The notes under the pieces were generated by a model. It made no database searches and was not told the origin of the DNA. It saw nothing but the letters and a program-made list of their open reading frames with translations. From assembly GCA_014843695.1 (NCBI GenBank), contig CM026401.1, forward strand, positions 45,927,683 to 45,991,682: 64,000 bases of DNA. Reading direction: 5' to 3'. The stretch comes from Archivesica marissinica. Its lineage: Eukaryota; Mollusca; Bivalvia; Venerida; Vesicomyidae. Made by a program: the position numbers and the translations under genes. Below are positions 9,374 to 19,860 of the stretch, one piece after another. Every line of letters starts with the position of its first letter. Position 1 is the first letter of the stretch.

Positions 9374-9974
9374 ACAGTATTGTATGAGTGTATATTTGTA
9401 TTGTTTATATATATTATCTACACTGCTCTGAAGTACAGTATTGTATGAGTGTATATTTGTATTGTTTATATCTATTATCTACACTGCTCTGAAGTACAGT
9501 ATTGTATGAGTGTATATTTGTATTGTTTATATCTATTATCTACACTGCTCTGAAGTACAGTATTGTATGAGTGTATATTTGTATTGTTTATATCTATTAT
9601 CTACACTGCTCTGAAGTACAGTATTGTATGAGTTTATATTTGTATTGTTTATATCTATTATCTACACTGCTCTGAAGTACAGTATTGTATGAGTGTATAT
9701 TTGTATTGTTTATATCTATTATCTACACTGCTCTGAAGTACAGTATTGTAGAGTGTATATTTGTATGTTTATATCTATATCTACACTGCTCGAAGTACAG
9801 TATGTATGAGTTATATTTGTATTGTTATATCTTATCTACACTGCTCTGAAGTACAGTATTGTATGAGTTTATATTTGTATTGTTTATATCTATTATCTAC
9901 ACTGCTCTGAAGTACGGTATTGTATGAGTTTATATTTGTATTGTTTATATCTATTATCTACACTGCTCTGAAGT
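9374..9974. repeat. 61-bp tandem array, about 10 copies
   Basis: TACAGTATTGTATGAGTGTA recurs every 61 bp (9434, 9495 and onward). Two adjacent units at about 9745-9840 have several 1-2 base losses not seen elsewhere in the array. Confidence 0.95.
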
Positions 9975-10142
9975 GCTACATAAATATTTGGCCACTTGAT
10001 CTGCACAGAGAATTTGTTTTCCCAGAACGCATGTATATATATGGTTTCATTGTTTGTTTGTTTGGTTTAAACATATTTATTCGATAATAATGTACATTAC
10101 ATATACATTGTATACAAAACGAAAATGGATTAAATCGGAAGC

Positions 10143-10384
10143 TTAAAGCTTTCAACACCAAGTAACTCACATGGACTGGTCCATGATATTCATAAACCAA
10201 TAAATGAATCAGAAAATCACATTTGGACAAGTTCATTTATAAAAAATGGGTAATTATGTCTAAAAATAGTCATATCACTGGCAAAAAGTGCAGATCCTGA
10301 TGAGACGGCTCGTCACGAGCCGGCTCATCTGGATCTACACGTTTTGTAAGCCTATTTAGAGGTCTGTGGTGTTGAAAGGGTTAA
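10143..10384 (+). mobile_element. TTAA-1 MITE
   Basis: The left end is degraded (TTAA-AGCTTTCAACACC). The right end GGTGTTGAAAGGG-TTAA is intact. The internal hairpin GATGAGACGGCTCGTCACGA is present. Confidence 0.85.
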
Positions 10385-10415
10385 AACTTTTTTTGTTTAG
10401 AAAATGATTATATAT

Positions 10416-10946
10416 CAGGGATCATTCTAGAGGGTGATGTGGGCGAAATAGTCGCCCTAGGGACCCTGACTTAGCCTCGGGGGCCCCACTTCTCCCTAAA
10501 AAAAATATTTTTTGGTTTTTACAATTTTAAAACAACATTTTGTCTAGTAAGATACACTGGCCCATTACAAAGCACTCCTTATATTCAAATGTTGTATTTA
10601 TTGGTTGTACTGTGCATTTTAACCCTTTTTTGCAGAAGTATGTTAAAGAACACCATTTAACCCATTCAACCCCAAGTAACTGACATGGACTGGTCCATGC
10701 TATTTTTAGACCAATAAATTAATAAGAAAATTACCTTTATCAAAATGGGTAATTTTATCTAAAAATAGTAATAATTATTACTGGCAAAAAAGTGCAGATC
10801 CTGATGAGACGGCTCGTTATGAGCCGGCTCATCTGGATCTACACTTTTCATAAGCCTATTTAGAGGCCTGTGGGGTTGAAAGGGTTAAGGAAGCGATCAC
10901 GCACTTTCTCACTTCTCCCAAAAATTCTGACCTAGAATGAACCCTG
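10416..10946 (+). mobile_element. hAT-F MITE, interrupted by TTAA-1
   Basis: The ends CAGGGATCATTCTAG and TAGAATGAACCCTG are inverted. The same element lies in opposite orientation at 11762-12048 without the nested insertion. It is non-coding and contains the GC-rich stretch GCCCTAGGGACCCTGACTT. The AT-rich flanks leave its target duplication ambiguous. Confidence 0.78.
10657..10888 (+). mobile_element. TTAA-1 MITE nested in hAT-F
   Basis: TTAA-CCCATTCAACCCCA to GGGGTTGAAAGGG-TTAA. The empty site is visible in the other hAT-F copy at 11820-11823 (minus strand ACCAT-TTAA-GGAAGCG). A short internal deletion removed the GACCAGTTCATT part. Confidence 0.92.
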
Positions 10947-11076
10947 TATATATCTTTGTTTGTCATATTCTCGAATGTATATCGACTGTTTGGCTTGGTT
11001 TTAACTTTTCTTTTTAAAGATGATTCCGTTTTTCAAAACTATTTTCCACACTTTTGAGATTGATTTTCAAAGTGTA

Positions 11077-11296
11077 AAAAGTTTAAACTTTATTTATTTT
11101 ACAACGATTGCGAAGCAAGTTCCAACAACTTATATTAATCACTCTCGTTGGCTCGGATGATAAATAGTGTCATTTGTGTGGGAGGAAACCAGAGTACCCG
11201 GAGAAAACCCACCTGTCCGATCTGGCGACCACCGTACCATCACACATACTTCCCGGTCCGAGGATCAAACCCAGGTTGCATTGGTGAGAAGCGAGC
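11077..11296 (-). mobile_element. SINE-A, 5'-truncated, with 12-bp target-site duplication
   Basis: TTTCAAAGTGTA lies at 11065-11076 and 11297-11308. The element runs from its AAAGTTTAAACTTTATTT tail to GAAGCGAGC inside the tRNA head, so reverse transcription stopped before the A box. Confidence 0.9.
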
Positions 11297-11516
11297 TTTC
11301 AAAGTGTACTTAGTTCTGCTATCCAGTTAGATTTAGTGACCAGATTATTTCAAATAAATTCTTCGTCAATAAAACAATTTTTGTTAATTATGTCATTAAT
11401 AAATAATATCTCAAGTTGATCCAGCTTTTAAATATATGTTCTTGGATTTATAATTACCCCATATTAACTATTTACGTATTTAAAAAACGTTACATGGATA
11501 TTTGTAGTCCGAATTA

Positions 11517-11754
11517 GTTTATACAAATTTATTTTAGCTCGATTGCGAAACAAGTTCTTACAACTTATATTAATCACTCTCGAGACCTCATTCCTGATGG
11601 AATCCATCGCCACGAGGGAGAGAGAAGAGGTAACGTGGAAATTAAATGCCTTGCGGAAGGGCACAATCGTAATGGCTCCAGCGGGGCTTGAATTCCGGAC
11701 CTTTCATAACTGAAGCAAACGCGCATCCCCTGCGCTATCACGATTTCCACTTGG
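11517..11754 (-). mobile_element. SINE-C, near full length
   Basis: Reverse complement of the tail (ACAAATTTATTTTAGCTCGA), body (GATGGAATCCATCGCCACGA) and tRNA-like head (CCTGCGCTATCACGATTTCC). It ends 7 bp before hAT-F copy 2. Confidence 0.85.
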
Positions 11755-11761
11755 TCTGAAT

Positions 11762-12048
11762 CAGGGTTCATTCTAGGTCAGAATTTTTGGGAGAAGTGAG
11801 AAAGCGCGTGATCGCTTCCTTAAATGGTGTTCTTTAATATACTTATATAGGGTTAAAATGCACAGTACATTAAATACAACATTTGAATAGAAGGAGTGCT
11901 TTATAATGGGCCAGTGTATCTTACTAGACAAAATTTTGTTTGAAAATCGTTAAAACCCAAAAATAATTTTTATTTTTTTAGGGAGAAGTGGGGCCCCCAG
12001 AGGGCGAAGTCAGGGTCCCTAGGGCGACAATATCTAGAACGATCCCTG
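11762..12048 (-). mobile_element. hAT-F MITE, uninterrupted copy
   Basis: CAGGGTTCATTCTAGG to CTAGAACGATCCCTG, 287 bp, inverted relative to 10416-10946. CTGAAT directly abuts both ends (11756-11761 and 12049-12054), a likely target duplication of 6 bp or the residue of a longer one. Confidence 0.78.
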
Positions 12049-12054
12049 CTGAAT

Positions 12055-12320
12055 TGTTAATTAATATCCAAGATATAAATAATTTCTTGGTAGAATTCGG
12101 GAAGAAATTAGAATCAGTCTGATAAGCTTTTTACTGGGTCTAAATCCATGTAAAATATTAAAAGATCAGCACCGAACTTATCTAGATGGTATCTTGGAAT
12201 AATTTTCCAATTAGAGTTGCCCACGCTTAGTAAAGATCTCACCCATTTTATGTGTAGCATATTAGCATATGACTGTAAATCTATCATATTTAGTCTCCCA
12301 TATGTACATTTATTGATCAA
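12055..12320 (-). pseudogene. non-LTR retrotransposon ORF2 fragment
   Basis: The minus strand encodes CTYGRLNMIDLQSYANML, then IKWVRSLL, SNWKIIPRYHLDKFGADL and LLIFYMDLDPVKSL. After two in-frame stops it continues FLPEFYQEIIYIL in the same frame. The G-L-N-M-I and W-V-R-x-L pattern, followed by W-K and LP-x-FY, is typical of the region after the reverse transcriptase in LINE polyproteins. It is truncated at about 12320 by a TTAA-2 element and at the other end by hAT-F. Confidence 0.65.
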
Positions 12321-12764
12321 CCATTTCCCTCATAGAAGCACCTCTTGATGCCATTACCAATACGACATACATTGACAATGTAGTAGCCAAAACATGTTCA
12401 TAATAATGGCCAGAATCTCATGTAGTCCCAGTAATATCTATGGAGGTGGGATAGATATGGTGACTACTTATCCACTGCATGATAGCTAAATGGCTGTCGT
12501 TTGTATGGAGATATAATAGTATATTAACCTAAATCTCTATGTAGTCCCAGTAATATCTATGGAGGTGGGATAGATATGGTGACTACTTATCCACTGCATG
12601 ATAGCTAATTGGCTGTCATTTGTATGGAGATATACTAGTATATCAACCTAAATCTCTATGAAGTTCCAGTAATATCTATGGAGGTGGGATAGATATGGTG
12701 ACTACTTATTCACTGCATGATAGCTAAATGGCTGCCGCTTGTATGGAGATATACCGGTACTAGT
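12318..12764 (+). mobile_element. TTAA-2 MITE with 119-bp internal tandem units, left part
   Basis: It opens CCATTTCCCTCATAGAAGCA (the TTAA-2 5' end). Units starting TAGTCCCAGTAATATCTATG follow at 12423, 12542 and 12661, period 119 bp. A hAT element interrupts at 12773, and the array resumes at 13641. Confidence 0.8.
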
Positions 12765-12772
12765 ATATTAAC

Positions 12773-13632
12773 TAGGGATGGCAACGAATGTTCGAATATT
12801 CGAAATATTCGTTCGAACGTTCGAATATTAAAACCATATTCGAATATTAAAAAAAAATTCAAATCAAATTTTAATAAATTGCAGTTAAATCATAACTTAA
12901 AAGGATATATATGTTTGTTTAAATTTCAATCAATTAAGTTTCGAAAACAAAGAATGACCCAATGCGTGCCCGAAGGTGTGAAATGTCATCGCGATTTGGC
13001 TCCATATAACAAAGTAGGGTGATGACATGTTGTTCACACCTTACAGGGGTCACTAATTGATTAATGCAGTCTATTGGACGGGACACAAACTGAGAAGCAT
13101 TTGTTTTACAGGTACTAACTGTAGCCCTTGAAAACATACAAAGAGCTTAATGATTCACACTAAAACATGACTGTCCCTGGTTGGAATGTTTGATGGCAAC
13201 ACATGTGCATGTAATTAATGTTTATTAAACCTATTACTGTCGGAAAGCTTCAAACGACGTTAGCCGACATCAATTTCAGTTTGTAAAGACACAGGTATCT
13301 GCTCAATATTGAGTGCAATAATTGAGCAATAAGACTGCTATTTAACTTCCGATTGTAATGTATTGGTCACTAATGCTTCCAATATTTTAATACCGTTATA
13401 CTACTATTCAGTTAATTCAAAATTCCACCTTTGCCATCCCATGTTATCAATCAACACAAGCCGCATATTTAAAACGCCGACAGAAGACTTCATGTTTACA
13501 TAATTGTAACATGCCACCACTTTCAATAGAACGGTGTTACCTGTCAGCGATGCAAGAGTAAAGTGGAAATCGAAAGTTGGAGAAATTTGAAGATCATCCG
13601 AATATCACAATCACCATTCGTTGCCATCCCTA
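12773..13632. mobile_element. 860-bp non-autonomous hAT element
   Basis: The ends TAGGGATGGCAACGAATG and its exact reverse complement CATTCGTTGCCATCCCTA form an 18-bp perfect terminal repeat beginning TAGGG, as in hAT elements. The 8-bp flanks ATATTAAC (12765-12772) and GTATTAAC (13633-13640) differ at one base and fit the hAT 8-bp duplication. A palindromic, TTCGAATATT-rich region lies inside the left end. No transposase frame is present. Confidence 0.9.
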
Positions 13633-13640
13633 GTATTAAC

Positions 13641-14172
13641 CTAAATCTCTATGAAGTCCCAGTAATATCTATGGAGGTGGGATAGATATGGCGACTACTT
13701 ATTCACTGCATGATAGCTAAATGGCTGTTGTTTCTATGGAGATATAATAGTATATTAACCTAAATCTCCATGTAGCCCCAGTAATATCTGTGGAAGTGGG
13801 ATAGATATGGCGACTACTTATTCACTGCATGATAGCTAAATGGCTGTTGTTTCTATGGAGATATAATAGTATATTAACCTAAATCTCTATGAAGGAAAGA
13901 GTTAAATGGCTGTCGTTTGTATGGAGTTATATTAGTATATTAACCTAAATCTCTATGAAGGAAAGGGTTAAATGGCTGTCATTTGTATGGAGATATAATA
14001 GAATATTAACCTAAATCTCTATGAAGGAAAGGGTTAAATGGCTGTCATTTGTATGGAGATATAATAGTATATTAACCTAAATCTCTATGAAGGAGAGGGT
14101 TAAATGGCTGTCGTTTGTATGGAGGTATAATAGTATATTAACCTAAATCTCTATGAAGGAAAGGGTTACGGT
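13641..14172 (+). repeat. TTAA-2-derived array: 119-bp then 66-bp units
   Basis: After the hAT element the 119-bp units continue (13661, 13780), then shorten to 66-bp units made only of the TTAA-2 3' end (TAAATGGCTGTCGTTTGTAT through CTCTATGAAGGAAAGGGT). The last unit ends GAAAGGGTTACGG. Confidence 0.88.
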
Positions 14173-14202
14173 GCTTCTTTTTATTTTTTCTCTTTTATCA
14201 TT

Positions 14203-14376
14203 CCAGGGTTCGATCTTTGGACCGGGAAGTATGTGAAATGGGTGGGTTTTCTCTGGGTACTCCGGTTTCCTCCCACACGAATGACCACATATACGCTTTC
14301 ATCCGCGCCAACGAGAGTGATTAATATAGGTTGTAAAACTTGCTTCGCAATCGTTGTAAAATAAATAAAGTTTAAA
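14203..14376 (+). mobile_element. SINE-A, 5'-truncated, part of a duplicated block
   Basis: It starts at the B box (AGGGTTCGATC) and ends AAAATAAATAAAGTTTAAAA. The preceding 30 bp (GGTGCTTCTTTTTATTTTTT) and the following array match 16704-17320, so this copy was duplicated with its surroundings. Confidence 0.85.
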
Positions 14377-14383
14377 AGACACC

Positions 14384-15165
14384 CATCCACGTAGGTTTAC
14401 AATTTCACGTTCTATTCCATGTCAGAGACACCCACCCACGTAGGTTTACAATTTCATGTTCTATTCCATGTCAGAGACACCCACCCACGTAGGTTTACAA
14501 TTTCACGTTCTATTCCATGTCAGAGACACCCACCCACGTAGGTTTACAATTTCATGTTCTATTCCCTGTCAGAGACGCCCACCCACATAGGTTTACAATT
14601 TCACGTTCTATTCCCTGTCAGAGACACCCATCCACATATGTTTACAATTTCATGTTCTATTCCATGTCAGAGACACCCACCCACGTAGGTTTACAATTTC
14701 ACGTTCTATTCCCTGTCAGAGATGCCCACCACATAGTTTACAATTTCACGTTCTATTCCCTGTCAGAGACACCCACCCACATAGGTTTACAATTTCACGT
14801 TCGATTCCCTGTCAGAGACACCCACCCACATAGGTTTACAATTTCACGTTCTATTCCCTGTCAGAGACACCCACATAGACTTACAATTTCATGTTCTATT
14901 CCCTATCAGAGACGCCCACCCACATAGGTTTACAATTTCATGTTCTATTCCCTGTCAGAGACACCCACCCACATAGGTTTACAATTTCACGTTCGATTCC
15001 CTGTCAGAGACACCCACCCACATAGGTTTACAATTTCACGTTCTATTCCCTGTCAGAGACACCCACATAGGCTTACAATTTCACGTTCTATTCCCTGTCA
15101 GAGACACCCACCCACGTAGGTTTACAAGTTCACATTCTATTCCCTGTCAGAGACACCTACCATGC
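14384..15165. repeat. 49-bp tandem array, about 16 copies
   Basis: GAGACACCCACCCACGTAGG recurs every 49 bp, with some units shortened by 8-10 bp. It is followed by CACCATGCAGTTCTAATT-type unique sequence that also ends the second array at about 17277. Confidence 0.93.
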
Positions 15166-15201
15166 AGTTCTAATTTCACATTGGAATTCTCAAAATCTTC
15201 A

Positions 15202-15442
15202 TTAACCCTTTCAACACCACAGACCTCTAAATAGGCTTACAAAAAGTGTAGATCCAGATGAGCCGGCTCGTGATGAGCCGCCTCATCAGGATCTGCACTT
15301 TTTGCCAGTGATATGACTATTTTTAGACATAATTACCCATTTTGATAAATGAACTTGTCCAAATGTGATTTTCTGATTCATTTATTGGTTTATGAATATC
15401 ATGGACCAGTCCATGTGAGTTACTTGGTGTTGAATGGGTTAA
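15202..15442 (-). mobile_element. TTAA-1 MITE between duplicated blocks
   Basis: TTAA-CCCTTTCAACACCAC to GGTGTTGAATGGG-TTAA, 233 bp. Its left flank CAAAATCTTCA-TTAA matches the unfilled sequence at about 17310-17323. Confidence 0.9.
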
Positions 15443-16705
15443 CCTAAATCTCTATGTAGTCTCAGTAATACATGTATCTATGGAGGTGGGATAGATATGG
15501 TAACTACTTATTCACTGCATGATAGCTAAATGGCTGTCGTTTGTATGGAGATATAATAGTACATTAACCTAAATCTCTATATAGTCCCAGTAATATCTAT
15601 GGAGGTGGGATAGATATGGCGACTACTTATTCACTGCATGATAGCTAAATGGCTGTCGTTTGTATGGAGATAAAATAGTATATTAACCTAAATCTCTATG
15701 AAGGAAAGGGTTAAATGGCTGTCGTTTGTATGGAGGTATAATAGTATATTAACCTAAATCTCTATGAAGGAAGGGGTTAAATGGCTGTCGTTTGTATGGA
15801 GATATAATAGTATATTAACCTAAATCTCTATGAAGGAAAGGTTAAATGGCTGTCGTTTGTATGGAGATATAATAGTATATTAACCTAAATCTCTATGAAG
15901 GAAAGGGCTAAATGGCTGTTGTTTGTATGGAGATATAATAGTATATTAACCTAAATCTCTATGAAGGAAAGGGTTAAATGGCTGTCGTTTGTATGGAGAT
16001 ATAATAGTATATTAACCTAAATCTCTATGAAGGAAAGGGCTAAATGGCTGTCGTTTGTATGGAGATATAATAGTATATTAACCTAAATCTCTATGAAGGA
16101 AAGGGTTAAATGGCTGTCGTTTGTATGGAGATATAATAGTATATTAACCTAAATCTCTATGAAGGAAAGGGTTAAATGGCTGTCGTTTGTATGGAGATAT
16201 AATAGTATATTAACCTAAATCTCTATGAAGGAAAGGGTTAAATGGCTGTCGTTTGTATGGAGATATAATAGTATATTAACCTAAATCTCTATGAAGGAAA
16301 GGGTTAAATGGCTGTCGTTTGTATGGAGATATAATAGTATATTAACCTAAATCTCTATGAAGGAAAGGGTTAAATGGCTGTCGTTTGTATGGAGATATAA
16401 TAGTATATTAACCTAAATCTCTATGAAGGAAAGGGTTAAATGGCTGTCGTTTGTATGGAGGTATAATAGTATATTAACCTAAATCTCTATGAAGAAAAGG
16501 GTTAAATGGCTGTCGTTTGTATGGAGGTATAATAGTATATTAACCTAAATCTCTATGAAGGAAGGGGTTAAATGGCTGTCGTTTGTATGGAGATATAATA
16601 GTATATTAACCTAAATCTCTATGAAGGAAAGGGTTAAATGGCTGTCATTTGTATGGAGGTATAATAGTATATTAACCTAAATCTCTATGAAGGAAAGGGT
16701 TACGG
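15443..16705 (+). repeat. TTAA-2-derived array: two 119-bp units then about 15 66-bp units
   Basis: 119-bp-type units begin near 15451 and 15583. From 15712 the 66-bp unit (TAAATGGCTGTCGTTTGTAT) repeats at 15778 and onward with few substitutions. Each unit ends in the TTAA-2 terminal sequence CTATGAAGGAAAGGGTTAA. Confidence 0.95.
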
Positions 16706-16736
16706 TGCTTCTTTTTATTTTTTCTCTTTTATCATT

Positions 16737-16932
16737 CCAGGGTTGGATCCTTGGACCGGGAAGTATGTGAAATGGTACGGTGGTCGCCAGATCGGACAGG
16801 TGGGTTTTCTCCGGGTACTCCGGTTTCCTCCCACACAATTGACCACATATCCGCGCCAACGAGAGTGATTAATATAAGTTGTTAAAACTTAAAACTTGCT
16901 TCGCAATCGTTGTAAAATAAATAAAGTTTAAA
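16737..16932 (+). mobile_element. SINE-A, 5'-truncated, second copy of the duplicated block
   Basis: It has the same truncation point and upstream sequence as 14203-14376. It retains GGTACGGTGGTCGCCAGATC, which the first copy has partly lost. Confidence 0.85.
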
Positions 16933-16933
16933 A

Positions 16934-17275
16934 GACACCCACACCATTTATGCTTACAATTTCACGTTCTATTCCCTGTCAGGGACACCCATGTAGGTTT
17001 ACAATTTCACATTCTATTCCCTGTCAGGGACACCCACGTAGGTTTACAATTTCACGTTCTATTCCCTGTCAGGGACACCCACCCACATAGGCTTACAATT
17101 TCATGTTCTATTCCCTGTCAGAGACACCCACTCACGTAGGTTTACAATTTCACGTTCTATTCCCTGTCAGGCACACCCACCCATGTAGGTTTACAATTTC
17201 ACGTTCTATTCCCTGTCAGGGACACCCACCCACATAGGTTTACAATTTCACATTCTATTCCCCATCAGGGACATC
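16934..17275. repeat. 49-bp tandem array, second block, about 7 copies
   Basis: Same unit family as 14384-15165 (GGTTTACAATTTCACGTTCT), with AGGGACACCC in place of AGAGACACCC in most units. Confidence 0.92.
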
Positions 17276-17372
17276 CACCATGCAGTTCTAATTCCACATG
17301 GGAATTCTCAAAATCTTCATTAATATTGAATTGAATCAATGTTACATTATAATGGTATAACATATTTTCTAT

Positions 17373-18770
17373 GACAGATTCACAAGAAAGTTAAAGGAAC
17401 AACAGATTCACAGGAAAGTTAAAGGAACAACAAATTCACAGGAAAGTTAAAGGAACAACAGATTCACAGGAAAGTTAAAGGAACAACAGATCTACAGGAA
17501 AGTTAAAGGAACAACAGATATACAGGAAAGTTAAAGGAACAACAGATCTACAGGAAAGTTAAAGGAACAACAGATATACAGGAGAGTTAAAGGAACAACA
17601 TATCTACAGGTAAGTTAAAGGAACAACAGATCTACAGGAAAGTTAAAGGAACAACAGATATACAGGAAAGTTAAAGGAACAACATATCTACAGGAAAGTT
17701 AAAGGAACAACAGATCTACAGGAAAGTTAAAAGGAACAACAGATCTACAGGAAAGTTAAAGGAACAACAGATCTACAGGAAAGTTAAAGGAACAACATAT
17801 CTACAGGAAATTTAAATGAACAACAGATCTACAGGAAAGTTAAAGGAACAACATATCTACAGGAAAGTTAAAGGAACAACAGATCTACAGGAAAGTTAAA
17901 GGAACAACATATCTACAGGAAAGTTAAAGGAACAACATATCTACAGGAAAGTTAAAGGAACAACAGATCTACAGGAAAGTTAAAAGGAACAACAGATCTA
18001 CAGGAAAGTTAAAGGAACAACAGATCTACAGGAAAGTTAAAGGAACAACAGATTCACAGGAAAGTAAAAGGAACAACAGATCTACAGGAAAGTTAAAAGA
18101 ACAACAGATCTACAGGAAAGTTAAAGGAACAACAGATTTACAGGAGAGTTAATTGTAAAACAGATATACAGGAAAGTTAAAGGAACAACATATCTACAGG
18201 AAAGTTAAAGGAACAACAGATCTACAGGAAAGTTAAAGGAACAACATATCTACAGGAAAGTTAAAGGAACAACAGATCTACAGGAAAGTTAAAGGATCAA
18301 CAGATCTACAGGAAAGTTAAAGGAACAACATATCTACAGGAAAGTTAAAGGAACAACATATCTACAGGAAAGTTAAAGGAACAATAGATATACAGGAAAG
18401 TTAAAGGAACAACAGATCTACAGGAAAGTTAAAAAGGAACAACAGATCTACAGGAAAGTTAAAGGAACAACAGATCTACAGGAGAGTTAAAGGAACAACA
18501 GATTCACAGGAAAGTTAAAGGAACAACAGATCTACAGGAAAGTTAAAGGAACAACAGATCTACAGGAAAGTTAAAGGAACATACGACCTACAGGAAAGTT
18601 AAAGGAACATCAGATTTACGGGAGAGTTAACTGTAAAACAGATCTACAGGAAAGTTAAAGGAACATACGACCTACAGGAAAGTTAAAGGAACATCAGATT
18701 TACAGGAGAGTTAACTGTAAAACAGATCTACATGGAAAGGTAAAGGAACAACAGATCTACAAGAGAGTTA
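17373..18770. repeat. 28-bp tandem array, about 50 copies
   Basis: The unit AACAGATCTACAGGAAAGTT plus AAAGGAAC repeats every 28 bp. Variants are GATTCAC, GATATAC and TATCTAC. A longer unit with GAGAGTTAACTGTAAAACAG recurs near the right end, showing local higher-order copying. Confidence 0.95.
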
Positions 18771-18790
18771 ATCTGACAGCCAATATTGAA

Positions 18791-18860
18791 GAATCTAAGT
18801 GCAATGATACAGACAGAGACCCATTCCACGTGCAGTGTAAAAAGCACCGACATACTATAT
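18791..18860 (-). mobile_element. SINE-B fragment
   Basis: The stretch GTGCAATGATACAGACAGAG and ACCCATTCCACGTGCA is the middle of SINE-B in reverse. Both ends are missing. Confidence 0.65.
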
Positions 18861-18917
18861 AGATTATCAAATAAAAATTGTGTTTCAGAAATATGTGTTT
18901 TGTTTACTAGCAATGAT

Positions 18918-19325
18918 ATTTGATTGATGTTACAATGTAACATGGTCCTGTTTGATTGATGTTACAATGTATTTTGGGTTGTAACATGGTCCTGTTTGAT
19001 TGATGTTACAATGTATTTTGGGTTGTAACATGGTCCTGTTTGATTGATGTTACAATGTAACATGGTCCTGTTTGATTGATGTTACCATGTATTTTGGGTT
19101 GTAACATGGTCCTGTTTGATTGATGTTACAATGTATTTTGGGTTGTAACATGGTCCTGTTTGATTGATGTTACAATGTATTTTGGGTTGTAACATGGTCC
19201 TGTTTGATTGATGTTACAATGTATTTTGGGTTGTAACATGGTCCTGTTTGATTGATGTTACAATGTAACATGGTCCTGTTTGATTGATGTTACAATGTAT
19301 TTTGGGTTGTAACATGGGCCTGTTT
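18918..19325. repeat. 44-bp tandem array with a shorter unit variant
   Basis: GATTGATGTTACAATGTATT through AACATGGTCCTGTTT repeats every 44 bp. Some units lack the TTTTGGGTTGTAA stretch. Confidence 0.93.
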
Positions 19326-19574
19326 TCAGTTACAAATAAGAAAAGCCAATTAATGTCGTCTGCTACAATTATTTGAACTAGCCTTTATTTTACCCAGCAT
19401 GCAGAGTTAAAAAATACCAGTACGCAACTTCCACATTTATTGTCCGATTTTTGTAATTCATAATCGAGCGGTGAGGGGTGAGTGATTGGAAGTCAAGGAA
19501 CTTATAGCCACTCGGCCACCCAATATATATCTGATAAAAGACCTGTTTGAGATTAATCTTCTGTTACCACTTTG
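19326..19574. other. dispersed repeat segment and a tRNA-like stretch
   Basis: 19326-19410 (CAGTTACAAATAAGAAAAGC, then ACCCAGCATGCAGAGTT) has a diverged relative at 60028-60125. On the minus strand, 19465-19522 reads GGGTGGCCGAGTGGCTATAA, an A-box-like tRNA 5' half of the Ser/Leu type, probably a decayed SINE related to 48352-48505. Confidence 0.5.
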
Positions 19575-19824
19575 GCTATCTGATGAGCGCAGTGGTTAGC
19601 GCGCTCGCTTCTCACCAATGCAACCCGGGTTCGATCCTCGGACCGGGAAGTATGTGAGATGGTATGGTGGTCTCCAGATCGGACAGGTGGGTTTTTTCCC
19701 GAGTACTCCGGTTTCCTCCCACACGAATGACCACATTTATGCTTTCACCCGCGCCAACAAGAGTGATTAATAGAAGTTGTTAGAACTTGCTTCGCAATCG
19801 TTCTAAAATAAATAAAGTTAAAAC
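19575..19824 (+). mobile_element. SINE-A, near full length
   Basis: Head GATGAGCGCAGTGGTTAGCG, B box GGTTCGATCC, usual body and tail AAAATAAATAAAGTTAAAAC. It lies about 35 bp beyond the splice donor of the first exon of the membrane protein gene, on the opposite strand. Confidence 0.88.
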
Positions 19825-19860
19825 TTTTAATAAATAATTATGGAGAACCGTAAAACTTAC

